A DNA stretch of 40,738 nt from Levilactobacillus parabrevis ATCC 53295 (GTDB taxonomy: Bacteria; Bacillota; Bacilli; Lactobacillales; Lactobacillaceae), in the NCBI RefSeq assembly GCF_001434055.1, contig NZ_AZCZ01000025.1, positions 1 to 40,738 on the forward strand, read 5' to 3'. The position numbers and the translations under genes are program-made. The notes below the pieces were generated by a model. That model saw only the letters and a program-made list of their open reading frames with translations. It did not search any database and was not told the DNA's origin. Below are positions 26,151 to 34,781 of this stretch, piece after piece. The number at the start of each line of letters is the position of its first letter. Within the stretch, counting starts at the first letter, position 1.

Positions 26151-26182
26151 AAAAAAAGAGCCAGGGACAAAATCCCAGACTC
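26151..26182 (-). terminator. Terminator-like repeat downstream of prfC
   Basis: Minus strand: GAGTCTGGGA, loop TTTTG, TCCCTGGCTC, then seven T. The stem has two mismatched or wobble positions. It forms the far end of the palindromic element at 26221-26326. Confidence 0.7.
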
Positions 26183-26220
26183 CTTTGCTTATCTCGATAT
26201 TATATGGTTGAAACGTGCGC

Positions 26221-26326
26221 CAAAAGGCAGCTGGTTCCGCTTAAAACCGCTAACCAAACAATCCAAGTTCGGGATTATTCAGTTAGCGGCCTTAATGCTC
26301 GCCAGCTAACTGCCTTTTGTCCCACT
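26221..26326. repeat. Large nested palindromic intergenic element
   Basis: Outer arms CAAAAGGCAG (26221-26230) and CTGCCTTTTG (26310-26319) are perfect. Inner arms CCGCTAAC (26247-26254) and GTTAGCGG (26282-26289) are perfect, with AATCC / GGATT closer to the centre. A GGGACAAAA motif occurs at both this element and the terminator at 26151-26182. It resembles the small mobile-type palindromic repeats of lactic acid bacteria. No gene lies in 25915-26338. Confidence 0.55.
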
Positions 26327-26338
26327 CTCCATTGGCGA

Positions 26339-27916
26339 TTATAGTTTTGACGTCAATTCAACATCAGGATACTTGTCCTTGAACCAGCGTTCTGCGAAAT
26401 GATTTTCAAACAGGAACAGTGGTTCACCGTGGTTATCCTTGACCAATAGGTTCCGCGACGATGACATCCGTTCGTCGAGTTGGTCGGGATCAATCCACCG
26501 AGCCGTCTTCTTACCCATTGGTTCCATGATAACTTCTGAATTGTATTCATTTTGCATCCGGAACTGGAAGACTTCAAACTGCAGTTGTCCCACAGCACCC
26601 AGAATGTAATCGCCCGTCGAGTAGGACGTGTAGAGTTGCACGGCCCCCTCTTGCACCAGCTGATTGATACCCTTGTGGAAGGACTTCTGCTTCATGACGT
26701 TCTTGGCAGCGACCCGGACGAAAAGTTCTGGCGTAAATTGCGGAAGCTTCTCGAACTTCACGGCTTGTTTCCCGGTATAAATAGTATCCCCGATTTGGAA
26801 GTTCCCCGTATCGTAGAGCCCAATAATGTCACCAGCCACGGCCTTTTCGACGTTTTCACGCGTATCAGCCATGAATTCCGTCACGTTGGATAGCCGGAGC
26901 TTCTTCCCCGTCCGTTCCTGTGTGACGTCCATCCCACGGTCGAATTCACCGGAGCAGACCCGCACAAAGGCGATCCGGTCCCGGTGCTTCGGGTTCATGT
27001 TGGCCTGAATTTTGAAGACAAACCCTGAAAATTCGGGGTCGGTCGGCTTGATGTCGTTGTCTTCTTGTGTGTGGTGCGCTGCGGGTTCTGGGGCGTATTC
27101 CAGGTAGGTCTCCAGGAACGTCTTCACCCCAAAATTTGCCAGCGCTGAACCGAAGAAGACCGGCGTTTGGTCCCCACTAGCGATCTTAGCTTGGTCAAAT
27201 TGATTCCCAGCTTCACCAATCAGCTCCATGTTATCGCGGGCATCCTGGTACCAGCCATCGTCTTCCAAGTCGTTGTGTTCCGCCAATTCACCGTCTTCAG
27301 TCAATGGCAGGTAAGGTTGACTCGCATCCTTAGGCCGGAACAATTCGACCCGTTGGTGATAACGGTCGTACAGACCCTTTAATTCCTTACCCATCCCGAT
27401 TGGCCAGTTCATTGGATAACCTTCGATTCCCAGCACGTCTTCCAATTCGGCGATCAGGTCCATGGGGTCCCGGCCATCACGGTCCAGCTTGTTCATGAAG
27501 GTAAAGATCGGGATGCCCCGCATCTTACAGATCTGAAACAGCTTCTTAGTCTGCGGTTCGATCCCTTTAGCGGAGTCGATAACCATGACTGCGGAGTCCA
27601 CGGCCATCAGTGTCCGGTAAGTATCTTCGGAGAAATCCTCATGTCCTGGGGTATCCAAAATATTGATGCGCTTGCCTTGGTAGTCAAACTGCATCACGGA
27701 ACTCGTAACGGAGATTCCCCGCTTCTGTTCGATTTCCATCCAGTCAGACTTAGCAAAGTTACCACTCTTCTTAGCCTTGACGGTTCCGGCTTCGCGCACA
27801 ACGCCCCCAAACAGCAGGAGTTGTTCGGTAATCGTCGTCTTCCCGGCATCAGGGTGAGAGATAATGGCAAACGTTCGACGCTTGTCCACCGCAGATGCTA
27901 ATTTAATTTCACTCAT
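26339..27916 (-). CDS. prfC: Peptide chain release factor 3
   Basis: A GTPase that recycles RF1/RF2 from the ribosome after termination. The 525-residue length is normal. The G1 motif is SHPDAGKTT (near residue 20), followed by [12 protein letters not shown]3 [10 protein letters not shown]4 FMNKLDRDG, then the EF-Tu-like domain II and the RF3 C-terminal domain ([15 protein letters not shown]). These last features separate RF3 from EF-G and tetracycline-protection proteins. The ATG at 27916 follows GAGGACTAAACA. It is a single gene, followed by a palindromic element and terminator. Confidence 0.97.
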   Translation of the reverse strand: MSEIKLASAVDKRRTFAIISHPDAGKTTITEQLLLFGGVVREAGTVKAKKSGNFAKSDWMEIEQKRGISVTSSVMQFDYQGKRINILDTPGHEDFSEDTYRTLMAVDSAVMVIDSAKGIEPQTKKLFQICKMRGIPIFTFMNKLDRDGRDPMDLIAELEDVLGIEGYPMNWPIGMGKELKGLYDRYHQRVELFRPKDASQPYLPLTEDGELAEHNDLEDDGWYQDARDNMELIGEAGNQFDQAKIASGDQTPVFFGSALANFGVKTFLETYLEYAPEPAAHHTQEDNDIKPTDPEFSGFVFKIQANMNPKHRDRIAFVRVCSGEFDRGMDVTQERTGKKLRLSNVTEFMADTRENVEKAVAGDIIGLYDTGNFQIGDTIYTGKQAVKFEKLPQFTPELFVRVAAKNVMKQKSFHKGINQLVQEGAVQLYTSYSTGDYILGAVGQLQFEVFQFRMQNEYNSEVIMEPMGKKTARWIDPDQLDERMSSSRNLLVKDNHGEPLFLFENHFAERWFKDKYPDVELTSKL

Positions 27917-28092
27917 ATTGTTTAGTCCTCACAAAATTTCTTATTTTAAATAGTCGTTATCTTTTGATTACACAGCTCTTGATTTTAACACATTTAACGT
28001 TACAATTCACGGTCTAGGTCCCTTTTTACCCCGCATCTCCGTACTTTCGTGGTATCATAAAAGAATGAATGCATTGAGAAACGGGTGAAAAT

Positions 28093-28647
28093 ATGTCGGC
28101 GAGTACCGAAGCCATCATCATCGAAATTGTTTTTAGTCTAGGCGCCCTGATTGCCGTGGGTGGCCTAATTGGTTTATTCATTGCCAAACATCGTCGGCGC
28201 GGACTGCGACCGGCCATGACCATCATTTTTAGCGGGGCTGGTCTGGTTATCATTGCCTTACTGCTGAACGTCCTGATATTTAAGACTTACGATCACGTCC
28301 GGGTCAAGAAGGACCAGTACTACGAGATTGTCAGTCTGACGGCCAACATGAATACCTCATTGGCCAGCAGTCACGCTGAGAACCAGCCGGTCACGCCCCG
28401 CGATAAGAAGGCCAGCAAAAATGTAACCTACCTCGTCAAACACACGAATCAGGGCAACCATTCCCTGCAGCTAGCTCAAGCGGCCCAGGCACAGTTGACT
28501 ACGCAGCAGTGGCCCGATTTGAAGCTGGTCAAGCGTAATTACCGTTTGATCTTAGACCACTACTTCCAGGAGACTGTACAACCCAGTCGTACGGCCACAC
28601 GGCTCAGTAGCCACGCCTACCAGCAGGCCACGAAGTTCCACAAGTAA
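28093..28647 (+). CDS. Hypothetical membrane protein
   Basis: A 184-residue protein, not recognised. Two hydrophobic helices (about residues 8-30 and 40-62) are separated by a basic loop (KHRRRGLR). A hydrophilic C-terminal part of about 120 residues follows, rich in Gln, Ser and Thr and probably helical. The loop charge suggests it is cytoplasmic, which would put both ends outside. The ATG at 28093 has only a weak ribosome site (GGGTGA). An extended -10 (TGGTATCAT near 28051) precedes it. It is divergent from prfC and a single gene. Confidence 0.7.
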   Translation: MSASTEAIIIEIVFSLGALIAVGGLIGLFIAKHRRRGLRPAMTIIFSGAGLVIIALLLNVLIFKTYDHVRVKKDQYYEIVSLTANMNTSLASSHAENQPVTPRDKKASKNVTYLVKHTNQGNHSLQLAQAAQAQLTTQQWPDLKLVKRNYRLILDHYFQETVQPSRTATRLSSHAYQQATKFHK

Positions 28648-28666
28648 CCCACTACTATTTTGACAG

Positions 28667-28697
28667 AAAAGCGAAGCCCAACCGGCTTCGCTTTTCT
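28667..28697. terminator. Bidirectional terminator
   Basis: AAAAGCGAAGCC, 5-nt loop, GGCTTCGCTTTT: a perfect 12-bp stem between the convergent hypothetical gene and tagF. Confidence 0.85.
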
Positions 28698-28727
28698 TAT
28701 CCGTAAATTTAAGTTTAGTGACACGGG

Positions 28728-30752
28728 TTACCCGTGCTTTTCAATCTGTTGCACCACGTAGTTGACGATCTTCAGGGAACTTAATCCATCGTCAATTGAA
28801 CAGAAACGTTGATAGAAGTCCATAAACTTCTGATCATCGCTCATGTCGGGGGTCTTCAGCTTATCACCGATCATCGTCAATAACTGTGACTCGTTGTGGG
28901 CAATCTCGCCCGGCAAATCCTTCTCGTAATCGAGATAGAACCCGCGGAGCTCGTCCTTGTACATGTGATAGTCGTACGGGTAGAACAGGATTGGCCGTTT
29001 CAAGTACGCAAAGTCAAAGAAGACGGATGAGTAGTCGGTGATCAGCATGTCACTGATCAGGTACAGGTCGGAAATGTTCGGATGGTTGGAGAAGTCAAAG
29101 ACGACGCCTTCGTACCCGCTGATATCCAACGCGTTACTGATCAAGTAGTGCATCCGCAGAACCAACACGGCATCCTTGCCGTACCGATCACGGAACTCAT
29201 CGAGAGAGAATGGTAACTCGAAGGTGTACTTCCCCTTCTCGGCAAATTGATTGTCCCGATAAGTTGGCGCGTAGAGAACGACCTTCTTATCCAACGGAAT
29301 CCCCAGCTCCTGCTTCAACGCGGTCACGTCTTCACGGGTGCTGTTGATGAGTTCATCGTTTCGGGGATATCCAACCTTTAAAATCTGATTGTTAAACCCA
29401 AAGGCCGACCGGAAGATCCGCGTGGAATAGTCGTTAGGTGAGACCAAAGCATCCCACCGGTTGGCTTCCCGGACGAAGTTGGCGTGATACTTAGTCGTCG
29501 TGGTACCGGGCATCGAGACATTCTCAATATCCAGGCCCAACTTCTTCAGTGGCGTTCCGTGCCACGTTTGAATGTAGGTCACGTAGTTAGGCTTCTTGAC
29601 CCAGGATGGGAAGCGGGCGTTACTGATCCAGAAGCTAGACTTTTCCAGTGTCCGGACCCACTTAGACGTCCGTCGAATGACGAACGGAATCCCATTTTCC
29701 TTACAGAACTTCTTCTGGGACCGGTCAATCGACCAGATAAAGGTAAACCCAGGATAGAGCTGCGTGAACAGTTGGTAAATGGCGTAAGGCGAGTCACTGA
29801 CTTGCCGCCCACCAAAACTTTCAAAGATTAACGTTGGTTGATCGTAAGGTCGGTGGCCCCGCTTGAACAGCCGACGCATGTAGAACAAGTTGGCCTTGTC
29901 CATTAACATCGACAGGAACTTCGTGGCGCCTCCCACCTTGCCTGGCACGTTGGCCAAACGTTGCGGAATGGATGGTGCCGCCGTTTCTTGCACCCGAATC
30001 CCGTTGTCGAAACGCTTGTCGATGATCACCAAGCGATGGCCCGGCGTCACAGCTTGAGTCACTTGACCGGCCAACGACTTGGCTAAGACCACGCGCTGTT
30101 CCAGGTCTTGACCGTCAATTGTTGAGCGAATGAAGAGCTGTTGCGTACTATCGGCAGCGAGATCGGATAGCGGAATTACCCCTGTAAATAACCCGTGCAA
30201 GGTCATCTGGGTAATCGGCCACTCCGCCGAACTGTCGGCCTGTACATTCTTCAAGACCAGTCGTTGATTGGTGATGGCATGGTTGTTGATCCGACTAGGT
30301 CCAATCACCTGAAGTTGATCATCCTGCAAGTTAATTGCGTTAATCGTGAACTCGTCTTCCGCCTGCTCCGTATGCATATTGAACAGCGCCATCCCGTTGG
30401 CATCGCTGTTCAGCTGGTAATAGCTGGTCAGTGTCAACTGGTGACGGTCACTCAAGTATTCACTCTCGACCTGAATCAGGCCCCGGGTGTTCTGTTGTTG
30501 TAGGTTTAAATAAAGTTCCCAGCTAAATTCGCTCTGACCCTCTGCTGGAAATTGGAGGTCACTTGCGTTGAGTCGTAACCGAACGACCTGCGCACTGAGG
30601 ACCTTGCTGACGGGAATCGTGATGGACGCCTTGGTTTGTTTTTCCAAGAACGTGACCGCGAGATCGTCGAAAGGTTCTGGCACATCGATCAATTCGAGCT
30701 CAAGTTCCTGTAAATTCTTTTTATGATGTAATCCTGATAAAATCGCACGCAC
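28728..30752 (-). CDS. tagF: CDP-glycerol glycerophosphotransferase, teichoic acid polymerase
   Basis: Polymerises glycerol phosphate from CDP-glycerol onto the wall teichoic acid linkage unit at the inner membrane face. The 674-residue protein has a beta-rich N-terminal part (about 1-260) and a C-terminal CDP-glycerol transferase domain (about 300-670). The latter carries QTWHGTPLKKLG (397-406, catalytic His region), SPNDYSTRIFRSAF, GYPRNDEL and LITDYSSVFFDFA, all TagF signatures. Its start is 14 bases downstream of the preceding gene, in the tagD operon. A ribitol-type TarL with the same fold is less likely beside tagD. Confidence 0.92.
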   Translation of the reverse strand: MRAILSGLHHKKNLQELELELIDVPEPFDDLAVTFLEKQTKASITIPVSKVLSAQVVRLRLNASDLQFPAEGQSEFSWELYLNLQQQNTRGLIQVESEYLSDRHQLTLTSYYQLNSDANGMALFNMHTEQAEDEFTINAINLQDDQLQVIGPSRINNHAITNQRLVLKNVQADSSAEWPITQMTLHGLFTGVIPLSDLAADSTQQLFIRSTIDGQDLEQRVVLAKSLAGQVTQAVTPGHRLVIIDKRFDNGIRVQETAAPSIPQRLANVPGKVGGATKFLSMLMDKANLFYMRRLFKRGHRPYDQPTLIFESFGGRQVSDSPYAIYQLFTQLYPGFTFIWSIDRSQKKFCKENGIPFVIRRTSKWVRTLEKSSFWISNARFPSWVKKPNYVTYIQTWHGTPLKKLGLDIENVSMPGTTTTKYHANFVREANRWDALVSPNDYSTRIFRSAFGFNNQILKVGYPRNDELINSTREDVTALKQELGIPLDKKVVLYAPTYRDNQFAEKGKYTFELPFSLDEFRDRYGKDAVLVLRMHYLISNALDISGYEGVVFDFSNHPNISDLYLISDMLITDYSSVFFDFAYLKRPILFYPYDYHMYKDELRGFYLDYEKDLPGEIAHNESQLLTMIGDKLKTPDMSDDQKFMDFYQRFCSIDDGLSSLKIVNYVVQQIEKHG

Positions 30753-30766
30753 GATGGAAAAACTCC

Positions 30767-31651
30767 TTAGTAGTTAAAGATCAGTTGGTTCGGCATTTGC
30801 GGTGAGAAGTGCGCATTGACCGCCAAGTCAACGTACAACCGGGTATCATCCGTCAACAATCGACTGAGAACCGCCTGATAGAAGGCAAAGACGTCACTGA
30901 AACGGCGGTAGTTCGAGTACGCTAAGACACCGTAATAGGCTTCCGTGGCCGTAATGATCTGTGTCTGATCGACCGTATTGGCTTCTGCCCGTTCCCGTTG
31001 CCGCTTCGACAGCGTCTCCGAGGTAGCTACCTGCTTGGCGCCCTCAAATTCGGTAGCTAGCATCGCCGAGGTGGTACTTAAATTATAAATGTGCTCAATT
31101 GGTCGTTCATGTCTTACAAAGCGTAAGACGGCCTCTCCGTGCCGATTAAGGAGATAGCTGGTCTGAGCAACCTCACCTTGAATCTTTTCAATCCCGACAA
31201 CCTGACCGTCTAACCCGTATGTATCGACTTGAGCCAACTGATCGGCTTGATACTGGCGCAGAACCATCGGCGTCTCATCGTCGATCTGCCGTAGCTCCGC
31301 CACCATGTGACCATCACTCAGATACCGCTTGACCTGTTCCTGATTGTCAGCAAACAACCGCTGCTCGTAATCCTCGAGCCCTATCGCATGTCGTTCCTCA
31401 GTAGTCAAGGCCAGTCCCGGCTCATCAGCGAACATTTCCGCCAAGGTGATCAGGCGAATCTTGTTGACTTGACTGTCCTTTCTGGCAAGTTGATTTAGAT
31501 ATTGTCGCACCGTCCAGACTGATTCAAAATCGACCATCGCCACTAAGACACTGACCTGTGAGCCATTCTTCAGAGCCTTCAACAATTGCGTGGAAAAGTT
31601 CGGCTTGTGCATCCCATTAAGGGACGTCAATAAAAATATCATCTGCTGCAT
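30767..31651 (-). CDS. Unassigned protein of the tag operon, resembling a teichoic-acid glycosyltransferase N-terminal domain
   Basis: A 294-residue protein without membrane segment or signal peptide. It begins MIFLLTSLNGMHKPNFSTQLL (after MQQ). Its middle contains short repeated beta elements (DTYGLDGQVVGIEK, SYLLNRHGEAVLRFV) like the beta-sheet N-terminal domain (DUF1975-like) of TagE/TarM-type glucosyltransferases. No GT4 catalytic half follows, so it may be a non-catalytic partner or targeting subunit. The resemblance is by eye and weak. The ATG at 31651 follows ACGGAGG. It sits between tagD and tagF, 14 bases from tagF, so co-expression is likely. Confidence 0.6.
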   Translation of the reverse strand: MQQMIFLLTSLNGMHKPNFSTQLLKALKNGSQVSVLVAMVDFESVWTVRQYLNQLARKDSQVNKIRLITLAEMFADEPGLALTTEERHAIGLEDYEQRLFADNQEQVKRYLSDGHMVAELRQIDDETPMVLRQYQADQLAQVDTYGLDGQVVGIEKIQGEVAQTSYLLNRHGEAVLRFVRHERPIEHIYNLSTTSAMLATEFEGAKQVATSETLSKRQRERAEANTVDQTQIITATEAYYGVLAYSNYRRFSDVFAFYQAVLSRLLTDDTRLYVDLAVNAHFSPQMPNQLIFNY

Positions 31652-31680
31652 TCGTTTGCCTCCGTCTACGCGTTCCTAAG

Positions 31681-31710
31681 AAAAAATCCCTAGTCTGCGA
31701 CTAAGGATTT
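31681..31710 (-). terminator. Terminator-like hairpin between tagD and next gene
   Basis: Minus strand: AAATCCTTAGTC, 3-nt loop, GACTAGGGATTT, then TTT. The 12-bp stem has one mismatch. It may reduce readthrough from tagD to the downstream genes. Confidence 0.6.
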
Positions 31711-31721
31711 CACTGCCAACA

Positions 31722-32141
31722 CTACTTTTCGTCTTCCGTCCAAGTTTTTTCATCGGAAAGACCTAAATCGTGCTTGATTTTAGTCGTGGAGATACCTTCC
31801 GTCCGTGGTAAGTAAATGACTTCACAGTAATCCTTTAAGAAATCAAACTTACCCTTCCAGTCGTCACCCATAACAAAAATGTCAATGTTGTTTTCCTGGA
31901 CGTCGCGAATCTTTTGGTCCCAAGTAGTTTCTGGAATCACGTGATCAACGTACTTGATTGCTTCCAGAATGTACTTCCGGTCTTCATAAGAGGTGTAAGC
32001 CCGCTTACCCTTCTCCGCGTTGAATTCATCGGAGGAAACACAAACCGTTAAATCGTCACCCAAGGCTGCGGCCCGCTTCAATAAACGAATGTGACCCTTA
32101 TGGATCAGGTCAAACGTTCCGTAAGTAATTACTTTTTTCAT
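31722..32141 (-). CDS. tagD: Glycerol-3-phosphate cytidylyltransferase
   Basis: Makes CDP-glycerol from CTP and glycerol 3-phosphate for wall teichoic acid synthesis, in the cytosol. The 139-residue protein has the nucleotidyltransferase signature GTFDLIHKGHIRLL (HxGH type), the RKYILEAIKYVD helix and the RTEGISTTKIK motif, all diagnostic. The ATG at 32141 follows AGGAG. It is first in the operon, with its promoter at 32225-32252 and a hairpin right after the gene. Confidence 0.96.
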   Translation of the reverse strand: MKKVITYGTFDLIHKGHIRLLKRAAALGDDLTVCVSSDEFNAEKGKRAYTSYEDRKYILEAIKYVDHVIPETTWDQKIRDVQENNIDIFVMGDDWKGKFDFLKDYCEVIYLPRTEGISTTKIKHDLGLSDEKTWTEDEK

Positions 32142-32224
32142 GTAGAATCTCCTACTTTATCTGGTTAATTTCCCCGTTGCTTTACCCGGGGGTCTATTTT
32201 TCAAAAAATCCAATAACAATCTAA

Positions 32225-32252
32225 ATAGTAGCATATTCAGCGGTCACGTCAA
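32225..32252 (-). promoter_or_regulatory. Promoter of tagD
   Basis: Minus strand: -35 TTGACG (32247-32252), 16-bp spacer, extended -10 TGCTACTAT (TACTAT at 32225-32230). This gives an untranslated leader of about 75 nt. Confidence 0.75.
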
Positions 32253-32366
32253 CTTCAAACCGCAAACGTTAGTCATTTCTTGATAATTTCTACCCAATTT
32301 GCGCGAATTTACGAAAATTCCGGTGCTGTCACCCATTAGATGACGCTCCCTTTCCGAATGACACTG

Positions 32367-33479
32367 CTACAGTGACTTCTTCTCCGCGTGTTCCAATTGC
32401 CAGATGCTGTAGAGATACTGCACCACGGTCTTGACCACCGCGTACAACGGAATCGCCAGAATCATCCCCAGCAGTCCGGCGATATTACCGGCCGCTAACA
32501 GGATAATAATGATCGTCAACGGATGAATCTGTAGACTCTTCCCAATGATGTTGGGATAGACCAGGTTGCCATCGATCTGTTGCACCACAACGACCACGAT
32601 GATCACGTAGACAATCAGGCTGGTACTCGTTGCAAATGCCACGATCAGCGCTGGGAGAATCCCAATGTAGGGGCCCACGTAGGGAATCAGGTTACAGATG
32701 CCCGCGAAGAATCCCAGCAGCAATGCGTATTTTTCACCCACGAAGAAGTAACCGATCGCCGTGAAGCTTCCCACAAAGAGGCACTCGACGATTTGACCGC
32801 CCACGTACCGAGCAATCGTCTTGTTCATTCGGCCCAGCAGCTCAACGGTTTGCTCACCGTGTCTGGCAGGCAACCACTTCTGAATAGCCGGCATGAACTT
32901 GTCGCTATCCTTTAACATGTAGAACAACATCACCGGCACCGTGACTGCTGTCACCGTGACCGTGGTGACCGTGCCAATAATACTCCCGATACCACTGGTC
33001 AAGCCACTCATGAAGCCCTGTGCGTACTTGGACAAAGCACTCTGCAACTGCGTTAAGTACTTGGAGAAGTCAATCTCTTTCAGTACTGGATGATTGATCA
33101 GCTTGTTGAGGACAGCCTCACTAGATTTGGCAAAGTCTGGAATATTACCGACCAACGTGGTGACCTGGGTAACCAAACGGGGAATCAGCCACATCGCACC
33201 GGCCACCAGAACCAAGACCAGGAGTAAAAAGACCAGTGCCACGGCACCCGTGCGATTAATGTGAAACTTCTTCCAACGCACCTTTTCCAGTAATCTGACT
33301 ACCGGATTCAGCAGGTAGAAGAGAATTCCCGAGATCAGCAGTGGTGCAAATATCGTGGAGAGAAAAATGCCAATCGGAGAAAACAAGAAGCTGATCTGTG
33401 TACAGACCCAGATTAAGGCCGCAACAATCAACAGTTCCACGGACCAAAACATCAGTCGTGAATTGGCGAACCACTTCAT
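32367..33479 (-). CDS. AI-2E family transporter (YdiK/PerM-like)
   Basis: A 370-residue polytopic membrane protein with about eight hydrophobic segments. It has the family pattern of paired N-terminal helices, a soluble middle (about 110-170), and the conserved C-terminal region (GFFAGICNLIPYVGPYIGILPALIVA, then QIDGNLVYPNIIGKSLQIHPL). Members have been linked to AI-2 export or Na+/H+ exchange; the function here is not established. The ATG at 33479 (MKWFANSR) has GAGGAG 8 bases upstream; the frame's earlier ATG overlaps that site. No operon partner. Confidence 0.88.
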   Translation of the reverse strand: MKWFANSRLMFWSVELLIVAALIWVCTQISFLFSPIGIFLSTIFAPLLISGILFYLLNPVVRLLEKVRWKKFHINRTGAVALVFLLLVLVLVAGAMWLIPRLVTQVTTLVGNIPDFAKSSEAVLNKLINHPVLKEIDFSKYLTQLQSALSKYAQGFMSGLTSGIGSIIGTVTTVTVTAVTVPVMLFYMLKDSDKFMPAIQKWLPARHGEQTVELLGRMNKTIARYVGGQIVECLFVGSFTAIGYFFVGEKYALLLGFFAGICNLIPYVGPYIGILPALIVAFATSTSLIVYVIIVVVVVQQIDGNLVYPNIIGKSLQIHPLTIIIILLAAGNIAGLLGMILAIPLYAVVKTVVQYLYSIWQLEHAEKKSL

Positions 33480-33582
33480 GGGCAGTACTCCTCTCATTCG
33501 TCATTTATTTTTAGAACGCCTTCCCGGACCCAGTAAGCCTCAATGGCCCGCAATGGTGTCCGGTAACAACGATGGCTTTTTG

Positions 33583-33615
33583 AAAAAAGGAGCCAGCCAC
33601 GAATGACTTGCTCCT
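33583..33615 (-). terminator. Intrinsic terminator after ntdP-like gene
   Basis: Minus strand: AGGAGC and GCTCCT arms around a loop of about 16 nt, followed by TTTTTT, about 40 bases past the stop. The stem is short. Confidence 0.5.
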
Positions 33616-33654
33616 GGTGATACGGAAGACAACTCTTACAGGTCTACGCCGCGA

Positions 33655-34206
33655 TTAATTTGAGCGTCGTAACAGTTCCTGATACCGTTGATACCAAAGA
33701 TCGACATAGGCTTTAGAAAAGGGGCCCTTGTGATGATTAATCCAATCGACGAGGGTCAAGACGTTTGCCTTCAAAATCCGATCGGTTTCCTCGCCATACT
33801 GCCACCGTTGACTGAAATCTTGGTATTCATCAACGTCGAGCAAGCGTTTCTCACCATCCGGAAAGACCTTTACGTCGAGATCATAATCAATATATTTGAG
33901 CGCTTCTTTATCCAAAACATACGGGGAAGCCAGATTACAGTAATACGACACCCCGTTATCCCGAATCATCGCAACAATATTGAACCAATAATGCTTGTGG
34001 AAATAAACGATAGCGGGTTCTCTTGTCACCCACCGCCGCCCATCGTCTTCAGTGACCAACGTGTGGTCATTAACCCCGATGAGGGCATTTTCGCTTGTTT
34101 TGAGTACCATCGTGTCGCGCCAAGTTCGATGCAAACTTCCGTCGTGCTTGTAGCTTTTGATCGTAATGAAGTCGCCTTCCTTAGGTCCTCTAGCTTCGCG
34201 CGTCAT
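33655..34206 (-). CDS. ntdP: DUF402 nucleoside tri-/diphosphate phosphatase-like protein
   Basis: A 183-residue cytosolic protein of the DUF402 family, which includes a staphylococcal nucleoside tri- and diphosphatase. Family features are visible: the basic N-terminus ([19 protein letters not shown]), [26 protein letters not shown] and [22 protein letters not shown], the acidic metal-binding region. Substrate preference cannot be read from the sequence. It is a single gene, convergent with nothing nearby, and followed by a weak terminator. Confidence 0.85.
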   Translation of the reverse strand: MTREARGPKEGDFITIKSYKHDGSLHRTWRDTMVLKTSENALIGVNDHTLVTEDDGRRWVTREPAIVYFHKHYWFNIVAMIRDNGVSYYCNLASPYVLDKEALKYIDYDLDVKVFPDGEKRLLDVDEYQDFSQRWQYGEETDRILKANVLTLVDWINHHKGPFSKAYVDLWYQRYQELLRRSN

Positions 34207-34315
34207 GTATTAACCCTACTTTCTAAGTAACGGGTAACTATAAAAATTCAATCAATATTATACCAGATTCAGCCGTATTAATGAATAGGCACCGCCACAT
34301 TCCTGAACAAAATCC

Positions 34316-34344
34316 TTGGGTGACCCGCAAATTTAAGATAAACT
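34316..34344 (+). promoter_or_regulatory. Promoter of the YdeI-like gene
   Basis: -35 TTGGGT (34316-34321), 17-bp spacer, -10 TAAACT (34339-34344), 30 bp before the start codon. Confidence 0.55.
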
Positions 34345-34374
34345 AAATGAATCAATGACCGAGGTGAATAAGCA

Positions 34375-34620
34375 ATGACACAAGCTCCCCTGAGTACTTT
34401 TGAACCCATGATTCCACAAGTCGCCGACCTTTTGGCCGATGACCCCAAACTGACTGCCTTCTTTGCCGACCTGACTGTTGGCTACCAACGCGAATGGGCC
34501 CGCTACATCTTCGGTGCTAAAGCGGACGACACGAAAGCCCGCCACATCGCCGATATGCGAAAAATTCTAGCTGCTGGCTACAAGTCCAAACGCGCTTACG
34601 GCAGTCGCCCTAAAGATTAA
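34375..34620 (+). CDS. Short YdeI/OmpD-associated-like protein
   Basis: An 81-residue protein. The region FADLTVGYQREWARYIFGAKADDTKARHI matches the C-terminal signature of YdeI/OmpD-associated proteins (GYQREYxxxIxxAKxxxTRxxRI), with a basic tail (KSKRAYGSRPKD). It lacks the larger N-terminal domain of full-length YdeI (about 190 residues), so it is a short family version. Function unknown. The ATG at 34375 follows GAGGTG at about 9 bases. It has its own promoter and terminator. Confidence 0.8.
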   Translation: MTQAPLSTFEPMIPQVADLLADDPKLTAFFADLTVGYQREWARYIFGAKADDTKARHIADMRKILAAGYKSKRAYGSRPKD

Positions 34621-34675
34621 CCCAGGACTTTTCTAGAGTGGCTCTGACACTCTGCTTATGATCAGCCCGGAGACT

Positions 34676-34742
34676 AAAAACAGACCCGCTAGCCGCCGCT
34701 GTCACCCAAGTTGGTATCCGCGGTACTAGCATGTCTGTTTTT
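34676..34742. terminator. Bidirectional terminator
   Basis: Outer arms AAAAACAGAC and GTCTGTTTTT are perfect. Inner arms GCTAG / CTAGC and CCGC / GCGG extend the stem. It lies between the convergent YdeI-like and serine hydrolase genes. Confidence 0.8.
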
Positions 34743-34781
34743 AATTTTGCCTAAATCTAAAATCAATCAGTAGCAACGCAC

